Part shown: piece by piece, positions 1 through 6,632 of the stretch
Layout: each line of letters begins with the position of its first letter
Position numbering within the stretch: the stretch's first letter is position 1
Program-made: the position numbers and the translations under genes
Assembly: GCF_013426915.1 (NCBI RefSeq)
Contig: NZ_AP023181.1
Coordinates: 2,108,001-2,172,000 of the forward strand
Direction: 5' to 3'
DNA length: 64,000 bases
DNA from: Paraburkholderia sp. PGU19
GTDB lineage: Bacteria; Pseudomonadota; Gammaproteobacteria; Burkholderiales; Burkholderiaceae
Notes under the pieces: generated by a model
Told to the model about the DNA's origin: nothing
Databases searched by the model: none
What the model saw: only the letters and a program-made list of their open reading frames with translations

Positions 1-1
1 T

Positions 2-217
2 GACAGCGAAGATCTGCAGACGAGTCGCGACAGAGCGCTCGATATCTTTGGCCTCGTCGATGGGTATGCCACGTCGCATATGCAACGCGATGCGCCTGAC
101 TCTTATCAGTCCGCCGCCCGGCAGGCGTTGCTGCGAATCCTGGCGCTCGGTCCATCGACGGGAGCAGGCATTCGGAGCAATCCGTGTCGTGTCTGGAAGG
201 CGTGGCAAGGGTGCTAG
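2..217 (+). CDS. C-terminal part of an unrecognised protein (5' truncated by window edge)
   Basis: An open frame runs from the window edge to a TAG at 215-217. It encodes about 71 residues, with an acidic and helical-looking stretch (RALDIFGLVDGYATSH) and a second helix (SAARQALLRILALG). Codon use fits the rest of the chromosome and no competing frame looks better. The upstream part lies outside the window, so neither family nor function can be assigned. Its stop overlaps the GTG proposed as the start of the next gene, suggesting translational coupling. Coding status is an inference from codon use and this overlap. Confidence 0.5.
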   Translation, partial: DSEDLQTSRDRALDIFGLVDGYATSHMQRDAPDSYQSAARQALLRILALGPSTGAGIRSNPCRVWKAWQGC

Positions 218-573
218 GGAGGATGCCGTTCAGCCGGCCGGAGCAGCAGGTGAACTTTCTCGTCGAGCAGGGTTTGATTCCGCCTGACGACGAGTCTGAA
301 CAGGTTGCGCTGACGCTTTATTGCGGCGCGGTGTCGCCGGCTGTCGTGCCCGGCGGTCCGACTACCCGTGTGTGGTTCGCGTTCGTCAACTGGACGCGCG
401 ACGCCGATCCCGAATTGGGCGGTTCGATCTCGTGCGACGCAATCGGTGCAAGCGTCCTGGACAACTGGTTCTCAGCCAATGCCAAGGCGTGGGCGACGAT
501 GATCAAAGCGGGAAATGGGCAAGCGGTTCGCGAGTCCGGTCGCCTTCTCGAATTGCCTGCAGAAGACGACTGA
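211..573 (+). CDS. Hypothetical protein, about 120 aa, upstream of the RNase A-like gene
   Basis: The product is a small soluble, acidic protein of about 120 residues with no signal peptide or membrane segment. It has a beta-rich look (VALTLYCGAVSPAV, TTRVWFAFVNWT) and a helical C-terminal third (VLDNWFSANAKAWATMIKAG). I do not recognise the family. Three starts are possible: GTG 184, GTG 211 and ATG 223. I prefer GTG 211, because a GGAAGG lies about 10 nt upstream and the start overlaps the preceding stop, whereas ATG 223 has AGGGAGG immediately against it. It lies 48 bp ahead of a secreted RNase A-like protein. An immunity role is conceivable but nothing in the sequence proves it. Confidence 0.6.
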   Translation: MLGRMPFSRPEQQVNFLVEQGLIPPDDESEQVALTLYCGAVSPAVVPGGPTTRVWFAFVNWTRDADPELGGSISCDAIGASVLDNWFSANAKAWATMIKAGNGQAVRESGRLLELPAEDD

Positions 574-621
574 AGAGCCAGATCCGTACGTTGTTTCGCT
601 TATCAAAACGAGGTGAAGGAA

Positions 622-1185
622 ATGCGTACTTCTCAAATGACGTTGAATCGTGTCACGCGTCGAATTGCGAGGCGGGGCGCGATAGGACTTGTGTGGTGTG
701 CGGCTTCTTTGGCGACTGTGTCGGCGGTCGCGCAAACCTGTCGTCCACCCGCCAATGGACGTTGGGCGCAATGGCTGGACGCGCAGGAGGATGCGGGCGG
801 CCATGCGCTTGCGTGTCACGTTGGCGTTTCAGTGAACGGCCTCATAGGCCGCTTGACGAATCGCGGCGGTCACAATGGTCCCGCGTGCGCGCCAAACGGA
901 AATGCCGCGAGCGCGTGGTCGGATCGATCTGCATTGCTGAATGCGCTGAGACCAGTCATCGATCAAGAAGGGGCTCGCTATGCAGGTGGCGCTGCCGGCG
1001 ACTACGTCATCAATGGTGTTGCGGGCACCACGGTGGGTACGGTTGTCACCGTATCGGATGGTGGCAAGAACCGCTCGCCCTGTCAGGAAAACAAAGGGTA
1101 CGTCTGCCAGAAGACGACGGCGTGGGTTGCAATCGTGCGTAAGACCGCGGACGACTGTTATCTCTTGACGGCTTATCCGCGTTGA
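622..1185 (+). CDS. Secreted, Cys-rich RNase A-like protein (bacterial CdiA-CT RNase A family)
   Basis: The product is 187 aa. A basic N-terminus, a hydrophobic core (about 20-36) and an Ala-X-Ala-like AVAQ site form a Sec signal peptide. The mature part carries GGHALACHVG (61-68), R77 and a terminal LLTAYPR. The bacterial RNase A fold found in CdiA toxin tips uses His, Arg, Thr and Tyr. Here H66-R77 (11 apart) and T183-Y185 (2 apart) reproduce the spacing I recall for the Yersinia CdiA toxin. Six cysteines (40, 65, 89, 154, 162, 179) could form three disulfides. ATG 622 is preferred over GTG 613 because AGGTGA sits 5 nt upstream. Unlike CDI toxins it has no delivery domain: it is a stand-alone exported protein. 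Catalysis is inferred, not shown. Confidence 0.72.
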   Translation: MRTSQMTLNRVTRRIARRGAIGLVWCAASLATVSAVAQTCRPPANGRWAQWLDAQEDAGGHALACHVGVSVNGLIGRLTNRGGHNGPACAPNGNAASAWSDRSALLNALRPVIDQEGARYAGGAAGDYVINGVAGTTVGTVVTVSDGGKNRSPCQENKGYVCQKTTAWVAIVRKTADDCYLLTAYPR

Positions 1186-1253
1186 ACCGGCAGGTTCGCG
1201 TTTCGCGATTTAAAGGCAATGCAAGATTGATCGCTACTTTATGGAGGTGAACT

Positions 1254-2246
1254 ATGAGTGCGGACGACAAAGAACTTCTTCAGACGCTCGTGAAGATTCT
1301 GCAAGTTGCGGACGCGGCAGTCAACGGCAATGCGTCGGATGGCGACGAGCATAAAGACAACCCGGTAGCGGCGTCGGCGGCCCCACACGGTGAAGCACCA
1401 TCGTGCACGATCAAGACGCTTCCCGATCGGCTCTCCGTTTCAGCGGCCCAAACAGCAGTCAAGGTGAATCCCGTCAACGCACCCGCGTTTGCTGCTTCGT
1501 CGATGCTGGCTGCGAACGTGCCTCTCGAACCGATGGCCATCGCAGTCATGACATCCAAGTACTGGGGGCCGACAGCGCGTCAAATGACAGTGAGCTTCAT
1601 GGAGAACACGCCCACTGATCTTCGTGCGCGCATTCTGAGTCACATGAATGCGTGGGCGCGGGTATCGTGCGTGACGTTCGTCGAAACACAGGGGGTGGGA
1701 GACGTACGCATTTCTCGTGGCCCGGGAGGATACTGGTCGTATCTCGGCACGGACATTCTTCATATCCCGAAAGATCGGCCGACGATGAACCTGGAATCGT
1801 TCACAATGAATACGCCGGAGTCGGAATACCTGCGTGTCGTTCGGCACGAAACCGGGCACACGCTGGGCTTTCCGCACGAGCATATGCGCCAGGCACTGGT
1901 CGCGCGGATCGATCCGCAAAAGGCCTACGACTTTTTCTACCGGCAGTACGGCTGGAACAAGACGGCCGTGGATCAGCAGGTGCTCACCGCGCTTGATGAG
2001 CGGTCGATCATGGCAACCCCGCCCGATCAGACTTCGATCATGTGCTATCAGCTTCCAGGAAGCATCACCCGCGATGGTCAGCCTATTCAGGGCGGCCTGG
2101 ATATCAACCGCACCGACTACACGTTTGCCGCGCGGATCTATCCGAAGGCGGCGTACAACACGATGGATACGCCAGACGACGCGCAGAAGTCCTCTGTGGA
2201 TCGGGACGCCTGGAGCGCATCGGAAGATGTAGAGGTAACGGTGTGA
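1254..2246 (+). CDS. Astacin-type (M12A) zinc metalloprotease
   Basis: The 330-aa product has the astacin zinc site HETGHTLGFPHEH. The ligands are H198, H202 and H208, and the catalytic base is E199. A Met-turn SIMCYQ follows at about 261-266, with a downstream Tyr-containing segment. The first 90 residues are low-complexity and acidic with an amphipathic start (LLQTLVKILQVADAA) and may be a pro-region. There is no obvious Sec signal peptide, so the export route, if any, is unclear. A strong GGAGGTGA lies 5-6 nt before the ATG. The gene sits 68 bp after the RNase A-like gene and 49 bp before a small beta protein, so the three may be co-transcribed. Family assignment is firm; substrate is unknown. 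Confidence 0.88.
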   Translation: MSADDKELLQTLVKILQVADAAVNGNASDGDEHKDNPVAASAAPHGEAPSCTIKTLPDRLSVSAAQTAVKVNPVNAPAFAASSMLAANVPLEPMAIAVMTSKYWGPTARQMTVSFMENTPTDLRARILSHMNAWARVSCVTFVETQGVGDVRISRGPGGYWSYLGTDILHIPKDRPTMNLESFTMNTPESEYLRVVRHETGHTLGFPHEHMRQALVARIDPQKAYDFFYRQYGWNKTAVDQQVLTALDERSIMATPPDQTSIMCYQLPGSITRDGQPIQGGLDINRTDYTFAARIYPKAAYNTMDTPDDAQKSSVDRDAWSASEDVEVTV

Positions 2247-2295
2247 GGAAGCTATATTCTTTTATCAGCCAAACGGGACTTGCAAGTGAGCGACG

Positions 2296-2610
2296 ATGAG
2301 TCGATTGATCGAGCTGAGATTGACGGACTCGCTGCCCGGGACATTGCATATTGAAGCCGGCGATGTTCTCATCGCGCCAGCGATGGGCGGGCACGTCCTT
2401 TCCGGGGCGGACGTGCTCGAGTTTTTGGGCCCATTTCTTCCCGGCGTGATGGGGGAGGACGGATACGTCATCACGCCAGCGGGCTTGCCAAACGGGATCA
2501 TGTTCGTGGCGCGGCGCGCGGGCCAAGCAACCATCGATCTCGTCGCCGGAGACTGGCAGGCTCAACGGTTCTTTATCCTCGACGTCGTCGTGGAGGCGAG
2601 CGGCGCGTGA
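2296..2610 (+). CDS. Small all-beta protein, possibly a protease-inhibitor-like Ig fold
   Basis: The product is 104 aa, without a signal peptide, and dominated by predicted beta strands. A glycine/proline loop (GPFLPGVMGEDGYV) is followed by a C-terminal block, MFVARRAGQATIDLVAG...FFILDVVV. That tail resembles the closing strands of chagasin-like (I42) inhibitors and other Ig-like domains (F-x-A-x-x-x-G-x-A-x-I-x-L). The similarity is a pattern I see by eye and is weak. Position right after a metalloprotease gene makes an inhibitor or partner role possible, but chagasins inhibit cysteine proteases, so this is only a hint. The stop codon overlaps the ATG of a 45-codon ORF. Confidence 0.6.
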   Translation: MSRLIELRLTDSLPGTLHIEAGDVLIAPAMGGHVLSGADVLEFLGPFLPGVMGEDGYVITPAGLPNGIMFVARRAGQATIDLVAGDWQAQRFFILDVVVEASGA

Positions 2611-2747
2611 TGGTTGTCGAAGGTGAGTGGCCGGGTGTTGACATGCAGTCCGTCGTCAAACATCGGTTTCTGCACCCCTGCGCCACGGCTCATCACGTGG
2701 TCAACGACAGCTGCGTTATGCAAGGTTCGCCGAAACCCCTCGGCTGA
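2610..2747 (+). CDS. Possible 45-aa coupled ORF or gene remnant
   Basis: The frame starts in a TGATG overlap with the stop of the preceding gene and runs to TGA at 2745-2747. The translation (MVVEGEWPGVDMQSVVKHRF at the start) has a plausible composition with two Cys and several His. It is short, has no recognisable family, and could be the truncated head of a lost gene. The overlapping start is the main support. Confidence 0.3.
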   Translation: MVVEGEWPGVDMQSVVKHRFLHPCATAHHVVNDSCVMQGSPKPLG

Positions 2748-2783
2748 TGTCACGTTGAACGGCAACCACGTCAAACGCGGTCA

Positions 2784-3824
2784 TCATCGGAATCGGCTCG
2801 CAATGTGCTCGGGAATATTCTCCGGCGTTACCACGACAACGGATGACGACGGCGATACCGCCGACGCCGGCAAGAGTCTATGAAAATGCATGACGTGTTG
2901 GCACGCCGAGCGCATGTCCTGACGAAGCTCATGATGCAAGATCGCCTGAATCTTGCCTTCTCGCAGAAGTCGGACGTTATCCCTGTCGAGGTCGTGTCCG
3001 ATAAAGCGAACGGCGTACCGCTGCTTCGCTTCGATTGCCCTGAGAATGGCGACGTTTCCGCCACCCATCGAGTAGACCGCGTCGATTTTCTTGTGTGCGG
3101 TAATGACCTTGAGAACCCGCTCTTCAGTGAGCGTGTCAAGACCATGACCACCACTGGCATCGATCAACGTGAGTTGCGGTTGACGCGCCCTCAACGCGCG
3201 CCGGAAGCTTATTTCACGTTCTTCTTCGCCGCGGAAGCGCTCGTCGCTCATCGTTATCAAAACGTTTCCCGGCTGCGGAGCCAGCCATTGGGTAATGAGA
3301 TACGCCGCGGTGGCTCCGGCGACGCGATTGTCGAGCCCGGCATAGGCAATGCGCCCTGACAATGGGATGTCCGTGAAGGTCGTGATGACAGGAATGCCGC
3401 TTCGTTGCAGCTCGCCTATCGCTGCTGCGATTTCGGGAACGTCACGCGCCTTCAGAAACACCCCATGGCTGCCTCGTCGTCCAATCGATCGAAGCGTATC
3501 GAGGACTTCATCCGTCGTCATCGTCTCGCGCAAGTGGAATCGCGGTCGAAAGACAGCCGGGTGCAGCACCGGCAGTTCGGCTTCGAGCGCGCTTCTTATC
3601 TCGTCGGCAAACCGGGCAGGCGCTTCCACGACGACGTCGACAATCAACTTTCGCCCGGTGGTTGCCAGTTGCAGTTCCTGTTTTTCGAGTTCTCTGATGG
3701 CCTGCTCAACTCGCTTGCGGGTGTGTTCCCGAACGTGGGCGCGATCATTTAGCACCCGGTCGACAGTTGCGACACCGAGCCCCGCCTGAAGTGCTATCTC
3801 CTTGATAAGGAAGCGATGAGCCAT
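2784..3824 (-). CDS. LacI-family transcriptional regulator
   Basis: The protein has 346 aa when started at the ATG complementary to 3822-3824; the open frame extends further upstream without LacI homology. An N-terminal LacI helix-turn-helix (LIKEIALQAGLGVATVDRVLND, residues about 5-26) is followed by the hinge and a periplasmic-binding-like sugar domain. The canonical Ser of ATVSRVLN is Asp here (ATVDRVLN). Its effector is unknown: no sugar transport or catabolic gene flanks it in this window, so its target is probably elsewhere. It is convergent with the accessory block on the left and divergent from the FixJ-type regulator on the right, with 249 bp between them. Confidence 0.9.
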   Translation of the reverse strand: MAHRFLIKEIALQAGLGVATVDRVLNDRAHVREHTRKRVEQAIRELEKQELQLATTGRKLIVDVVVEAPARFADEIRSALEAELPVLHPAVFRPRFHLRETMTTDEVLDTLRSIGRRGSHGVFLKARDVPEIAAAIGELQRSGIPVITTFTDIPLSGRIAYAGLDNRVAGATAAYLITQWLAPQPGNVLITMSDERFRGEEEREISFRRALRARQPQLTLIDASGGHGLDTLTEERVLKVITAHKKIDAVYSMGGGNVAILRAIEAKQRYAVRFIGHDLDRDNVRLLREGKIQAILHHELRQDMRSACQHVMHFHRLLPASAVSPSSSVVVVTPENIPEHIASRFR

Positions 3825-3940
3825 ACGGCACCTCAAGCCTGATAGATTTTTGATGGATAAATGATACTTCGGACATGGCAACGATTCCATCCGCCCGATG
3901 ACCCCAGTCGATCGACCTACAGCGTCAAATCCAACGTCGC

Positions 3941-3960
3941 CATTACATAAACATGTCATG
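3941..3960 (+). promoter_or_regulatory. Copy a of a recurring 20-bp element (core ATTACAT)
   Basis: The sequence CATTACAT-AAAC-ATGTCATG contains ACAT-N4-ATGT. It is shared, with 12 invariant positions, by three other intergenic sites at 5177-5196, 10804-10823 and 12655-12674. It lies just upstream of the putative promoter of the FixJ-type regulator (TATAAT at 3993-3998), a normal place for an activator site. Binding by that regulator is an inference. Confidence 0.5.
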
Positions 3961-3992
3961 CTGCCTGCGCTTCCGGGCACCGATCCCGGCGG

Positions 3993-3998
3993 TATAAT
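3993..3998 (+). promoter_or_regulatory. Putative sigma-70 -10 box (TATAAT) for the FixJ-type regulator
   Basis: A perfect TATAAT in a high-GC region, about 75 bp before the ATG at 4074. No good -35 is present at the expected distance (CTTCCG), which fits an activator-dependent promoter with the ATTACAT element directly upstream. Confidence 0.45.
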
Positions 3999-4037
3999 TT
4001 TTCTCCGGCACGACCGCGTGAGCGTCGGCTGTCCGAG

Positions 4038-4059
4038 GTCAGGGGAGGCGCCTCCTGAC
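4038..4059 (+). promoter_or_regulatory. Inverted repeat in the leader of the FixJ-type regulator
   Basis: GTCAGG-gg-AGGC is followed directly by GCCTCCTGAC: a 10-bp pairing with a two-base bulge, ending 14 nt before the ATG. It could be an operator close to the transcription start or a hairpin near the AGAGGGG ribosome-binding site. Confidence 0.35.
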
Positions 4060-4073
4060 AACAGAGGGGTTCC

Positions 4074-4700
4074 ATGGAATCCGCAGGTGAACTGGTGTAT
4101 CTGGTCGACGACGACGAGCGGGTGCGAGAGGCACTCGCTGCGCTGCTGCGTGCAAACGGAAGAACCGTCCACGCGTTCAACTCCGGCAGAGCGTTTCTCG
4201 ACACACCGCGCCAGAAAGCCGTTGCATGTCTGATCCTCGATATGAGAATGCCCGGCCTGAGTGGCCTGGACGTCCAGAAGCTCGTCAGCTCGGACGCTCA
4301 TATTCCCGTCATTTTCATCACGGGGCGAGGCGATGTGCCATCCACGGTGCTGGCCATGAAGGGCGGCGCGGTTGACTTCCTCACCAAGCCCATCGACGAA
4401 GACGCGTTGCTCAACGCGATCGATGCGGCACTCGCCAAAGCCCATGTGCTTCGCGCGGAGGCGGCAGATACAGCGGCGCTCCACGCGCTCTATCAATCGC
4501 TGACACCTCGTGAGCAGGAACTCTTGCCGTTACTCGTCAGCGGCTTGCTCAACAAGCAGGCTGCGGCTGTCCTTGGTATCACCGAATACACCGTCCAGGT
4601 ACATCGAGGCCACATAATGAGAAAAATGCGCGCAGATTCATTCGCCACGCTGGTAAGGCAGGCAAGCAGACTGCAGATCGAAGCATCGCCGACACGATAG
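4074..4700 (+). CDS. FixJ-type response regulator (receiver + LuxR helix-turn-helix)
   Basis: The 208-aa protein has an N-terminal receiver domain with acidic cluster DDDE (12-15), phosphoacceptor D56 (ILDMRMPG), Thr in FITG and Lys in LTKP. A C-terminal LuxR/FixJ DNA-binding domain begins at SLTPREQELL and has the recognition part GITEYTVQVHRGHIMRKM. FixJ/TodT family members activate transcription after phosphorylation by a histidine kinase of the FixL/TodS type. No kinase is adjacent; the nearest are at 11.4-12.5 kb and 13.1-14.5 kb. A lone receiver follows 56 bp downstream, then the efflux operon. It probably controls these genes and may bind the ATTACAT element (inference). Confidence 0.92.
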   Translation: MESAGELVYLVDDDERVREALAALLRANGRTVHAFNSGRAFLDTPRQKAVACLILDMRMPGLSGLDVQKLVSSDAHIPVIFITGRGDVPSTVLAMKGGAVDFLTKPIDEDALLNAIDAALAKAHVLRAEAADTAALHALYQSLTPREQELLPLLVSGLLNKQAAAVLGITEYTVQVHRGHIMRKMRADSFATLVRQASRLQIEASPTR

Positions 4701-4756
4701 TCCAGAGCCTGGCGCGAGAGCCAGTTCCGAGTGGGACTCCATGAGCCGGAAAAACA

Positions 4757-5119
4757 ATGTGCGCGTCCGCGGTTCGAACCGTTGCCGTGATTGATGATGA
4801 CCGTCGCGTCCTGGCGGCTCTGGCCAACCTGCTGGCTTCTGGCGGGTATGGAACGCGGGTTTATGAATCCGCAGTGGATTTCTTTTCCGACGGTTACGCG
4901 GGCCTTTTATGTGTTGTCACCGACCTGGGAATGCGGCCCATCGACGGCATTCAGGTGCTCGATAAAACGGTTCAGTCGGGCACCGCCACGCCCGTCATCA
5001 TTATCACGGGCAAACCGACCGGGCATACGGAAGACTACTATTTGCAGAGAGGCGCATTGGGTTTCTTCCGAAAGCCTGTCGATGGCGACGCGTTGCTAGA
5101 CCTGCTGGATAGCATTTAA
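4757..5119 (+). CDS. Single-domain response regulator (receiver only)
   Basis: The product is 120 aa and is a receiver domain with no output domain. Visible residues are the DDD acidic patch (13-15), phosphoacceptor D56 in VVTDLGM, Thr in IIITGK and Lys in FRKP. It resembles the receivers of FixJ-family regulators. Stand-alone receivers act as phosphate sinks, or pass phosphate on within a relay. Position 56 bp after the FixJ-type gene suggests co-transcription and competition for, or sharing of, the same kinase. The role is inferred from domain and context. Confidence 0.88.
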   Translation: MCASAVRTVAVIDDDRRVLAALANLLASGGYGTRVYESAVDFFSDGYAGLLCVVTDLGMRPIDGIQVLDKTVQSGTATPVIIITGKPTGHTEDYYLQRGALGFFRKPVDGDALLDLLDSI

Positions 5120-5176
5120 GTAAGCCTTGGGGAACACAGATCGCTGCGCGATTTACATCATTCGTTACTAAGGCGA

Positions 5177-5196
5177 CACTACATATTCATGTAATG
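5177..5196 (-). promoter_or_regulatory. Copy b of the ATTACAT element, upstream of the efflux operon
   Basis: On the minus strand it reads CATTACATGAATATGTAGTG, containing a clean inverted repeat (TACAT-ATTC-ATGTA). It lies 23-62 bp before the candidate starts of the YtcA-like gene, the first gene of the efflux operon, in the spacer after the receiver gene. Confidence 0.5.
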
Positions 5197-5219
5197 CGCG
5201 TGGCTTCATTGCCGCGTTA

Positions 5220-5555
5220 TTGTTGCGAACTCGACGCTTTGCCCGGGGGCTGCACGCCTTGAAACGACACGTTCCATTCGCCAAAGACTCACATGCAAAG
5301 CGTGCGCGCGGGACGGCGGCGATCGCCGCGGTTCTCGTTTCAGGGTGCGCGAATTCGCCATCCCTCAGCGTACTCGGCGCGTACTTTCCGGACTGGCTGT
5401 TCTGTCTCGTCGCGGGCGTGGTGCTCACGGTCGTCGTCCATCTGATTGTCAAACGCTTGCGGGCCGGGCTTGTGTTGTGGCCTGCGGCGGTGGTGTATCC
5501 CACGCTTGTCACTTTTCTTTCACTCGCTGTCTGGTTGATGCTGTTCCAACATTGA
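5220..5555 (+). CDS. YtcA-family lipoprotein of an aromatic-acid type efflux operon
   Basis: The product is a small lipoprotein with a lipobox (LVSGC) and the YtcA hallmark SVLGAYFPDWLFC. Two hydrophobic segments follow, about 60-80 and 90-110. YtcA proteins are encoded with HlyD and FUSC-type transporters, but their role is unresolved. The start is uncertain: TTG at 5220, 5223 or 5259; no in-frame ATG gives a sensible signal peptide. It lies 15 bp before the HlyD-type gene and so is the first gene of the operon. Confidence 0.75.
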   Translation: MLRTRRFARGLHALKRHVPFAKDSHAKRARGTAAIAAVLVSGCANSPSLSVLGAYFPDWLFCLVAGVVLTVVVHLIVKRLRAGLVLWPAAVVYPTLVTFLSLAVWLMLFQH

Positions 5556-5570
5556 TCTTCAGGTAACGCA

Positions 5571-6623
5571 ATGGCGACAACTGCCAACCGGACAAAGAAG
5601 CGCGCATGGCCGGCCATCGTCCTGGTCGTGCTGACGCTGCTATTGGTGGTCTTCGTGATCCGCCAGCTGGAACGCGCGCCGCGTACCGATGACGCCTATG
5701 TCTACGCGGATACGATCGACGTCGTACCCGAGGTGAACGGCCGCATCGTCGAATTGCCCGTGCACGACAACCAGGCGGTGAAGCAGGGCGATCTGCTGTT
5801 TCGCATCGATCCGCGTCCGTATCAGGATGCGCTGACGCGGGGCAAGGCGTCGCTCGTTGCGCTCGACAGGCAGATCGAGTTGACCCAGCGCACGGTCAAC
5901 GCGCAGCAGTACAACGCTGAGTCGGTGCGCGCGGCTGTCGAGCGTGCACGCGCCGCAGCCGCTCAGGCGTCCGATACGCTACATCGCATGGAGCCGCTGT
6001 TGTCGCACGGTTATGTGTCGGCGGAGGACGTCGACCGTGCGCGCACCGCGCAACGCGCCACGCAGGCCGAACTCAGCGCCGCGCAACTGCAGGCGCAGCA
6101 GGCGGCAGCCGCCGTGAGCGGCGTCGATGCGCTGGTTGCGCAACGTGCCGTTGTCACGGCGGAAATCTCGCTTGCGGAACTGAATCTGGAGTATGCGACG
6201 GTGCGAGCGCCTTTCGACGGACGCATCGTGTCGTTGAAGACGGCGACGGGCCAGTTTGCAACGGCGCTCAAACCGGTCTTCACGTTGATCGATACGCGCC
6301 ACTGGTACGTGGTCGCGAACTTTCGTGAGACGGAACTCAAGGGCATCAGGACGGGGACGCCAGCGACGGTGTATCTGATGAGCGATACGGATCAGCGCTT
6401 TCGGGGCACCGTCGATTCGATCAGTTATGGCATCGCGTCCGACGAAGCCGGTCTCGCCTTGCCCGGCGGATTGCCGCGCATTCAACGCACGCTTAACTGG
6501 GTTCATGTGTCACAGCGGTTTCCGGTCAAGATCCTTGTAGATGATCCAAACCCCGAGCTGTTCCGCGTCGGCACGTCGGCGGTGGCGGTGCTGCACCCGG
6601 GCAACGACGGCGAACGCCATTGA
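5571..6623 (+). CDS. HlyD/AaeA-type membrane-fusion protein
   Basis: The 350-aa periplasmic adaptor has one N-terminal membrane anchor (about 13-30). A lipoyl-like half motif (VVPEVNGRIVELPVHDNQAVKQGDLLFRID region), an alpha-helical hairpin rich in Ala/Gln (about 95-200), the second lipoyl half (YATVRAPFDGRIV) and a beta-barrel follow. Adaptors of this type join a FUSC-family inner-membrane exporter to an outer-membrane channel, as in the AaeAB system for aromatic carboxylic acids. It is 9 bp ahead of the FUSC gene. Family and role are well supported; the substrate is inferred. Confidence 0.9.
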   Translation: MATTANRTKKRAWPAIVLVVLTLLLVVFVIRQLERAPRTDDAYVYADTIDVVPEVNGRIVELPVHDNQAVKQGDLLFRIDPRPYQDALTRGKASLVALDRQIELTQRTVNAQQYNAESVRAAVERARAAAAQASDTLHRMEPLLSHGYVSAEDVDRARTAQRATQAELSAAQLQAQQAAAAVSGVDALVAQRAVVTAEISLAELNLEYATVRAPFDGRIVSLKTATGQFATALKPVFTLIDTRHWYVVANFRETELKGIRTGTPATVYLMSDTDQRFRGTVDSISYGIASDEAGLALPGGLPRIQRTLNWVHVSQRFPVKILVDDPNPELFRVGTSAVAVLHPGNDGERH

Positions 6624-6632
6624 GGAGCGCCC

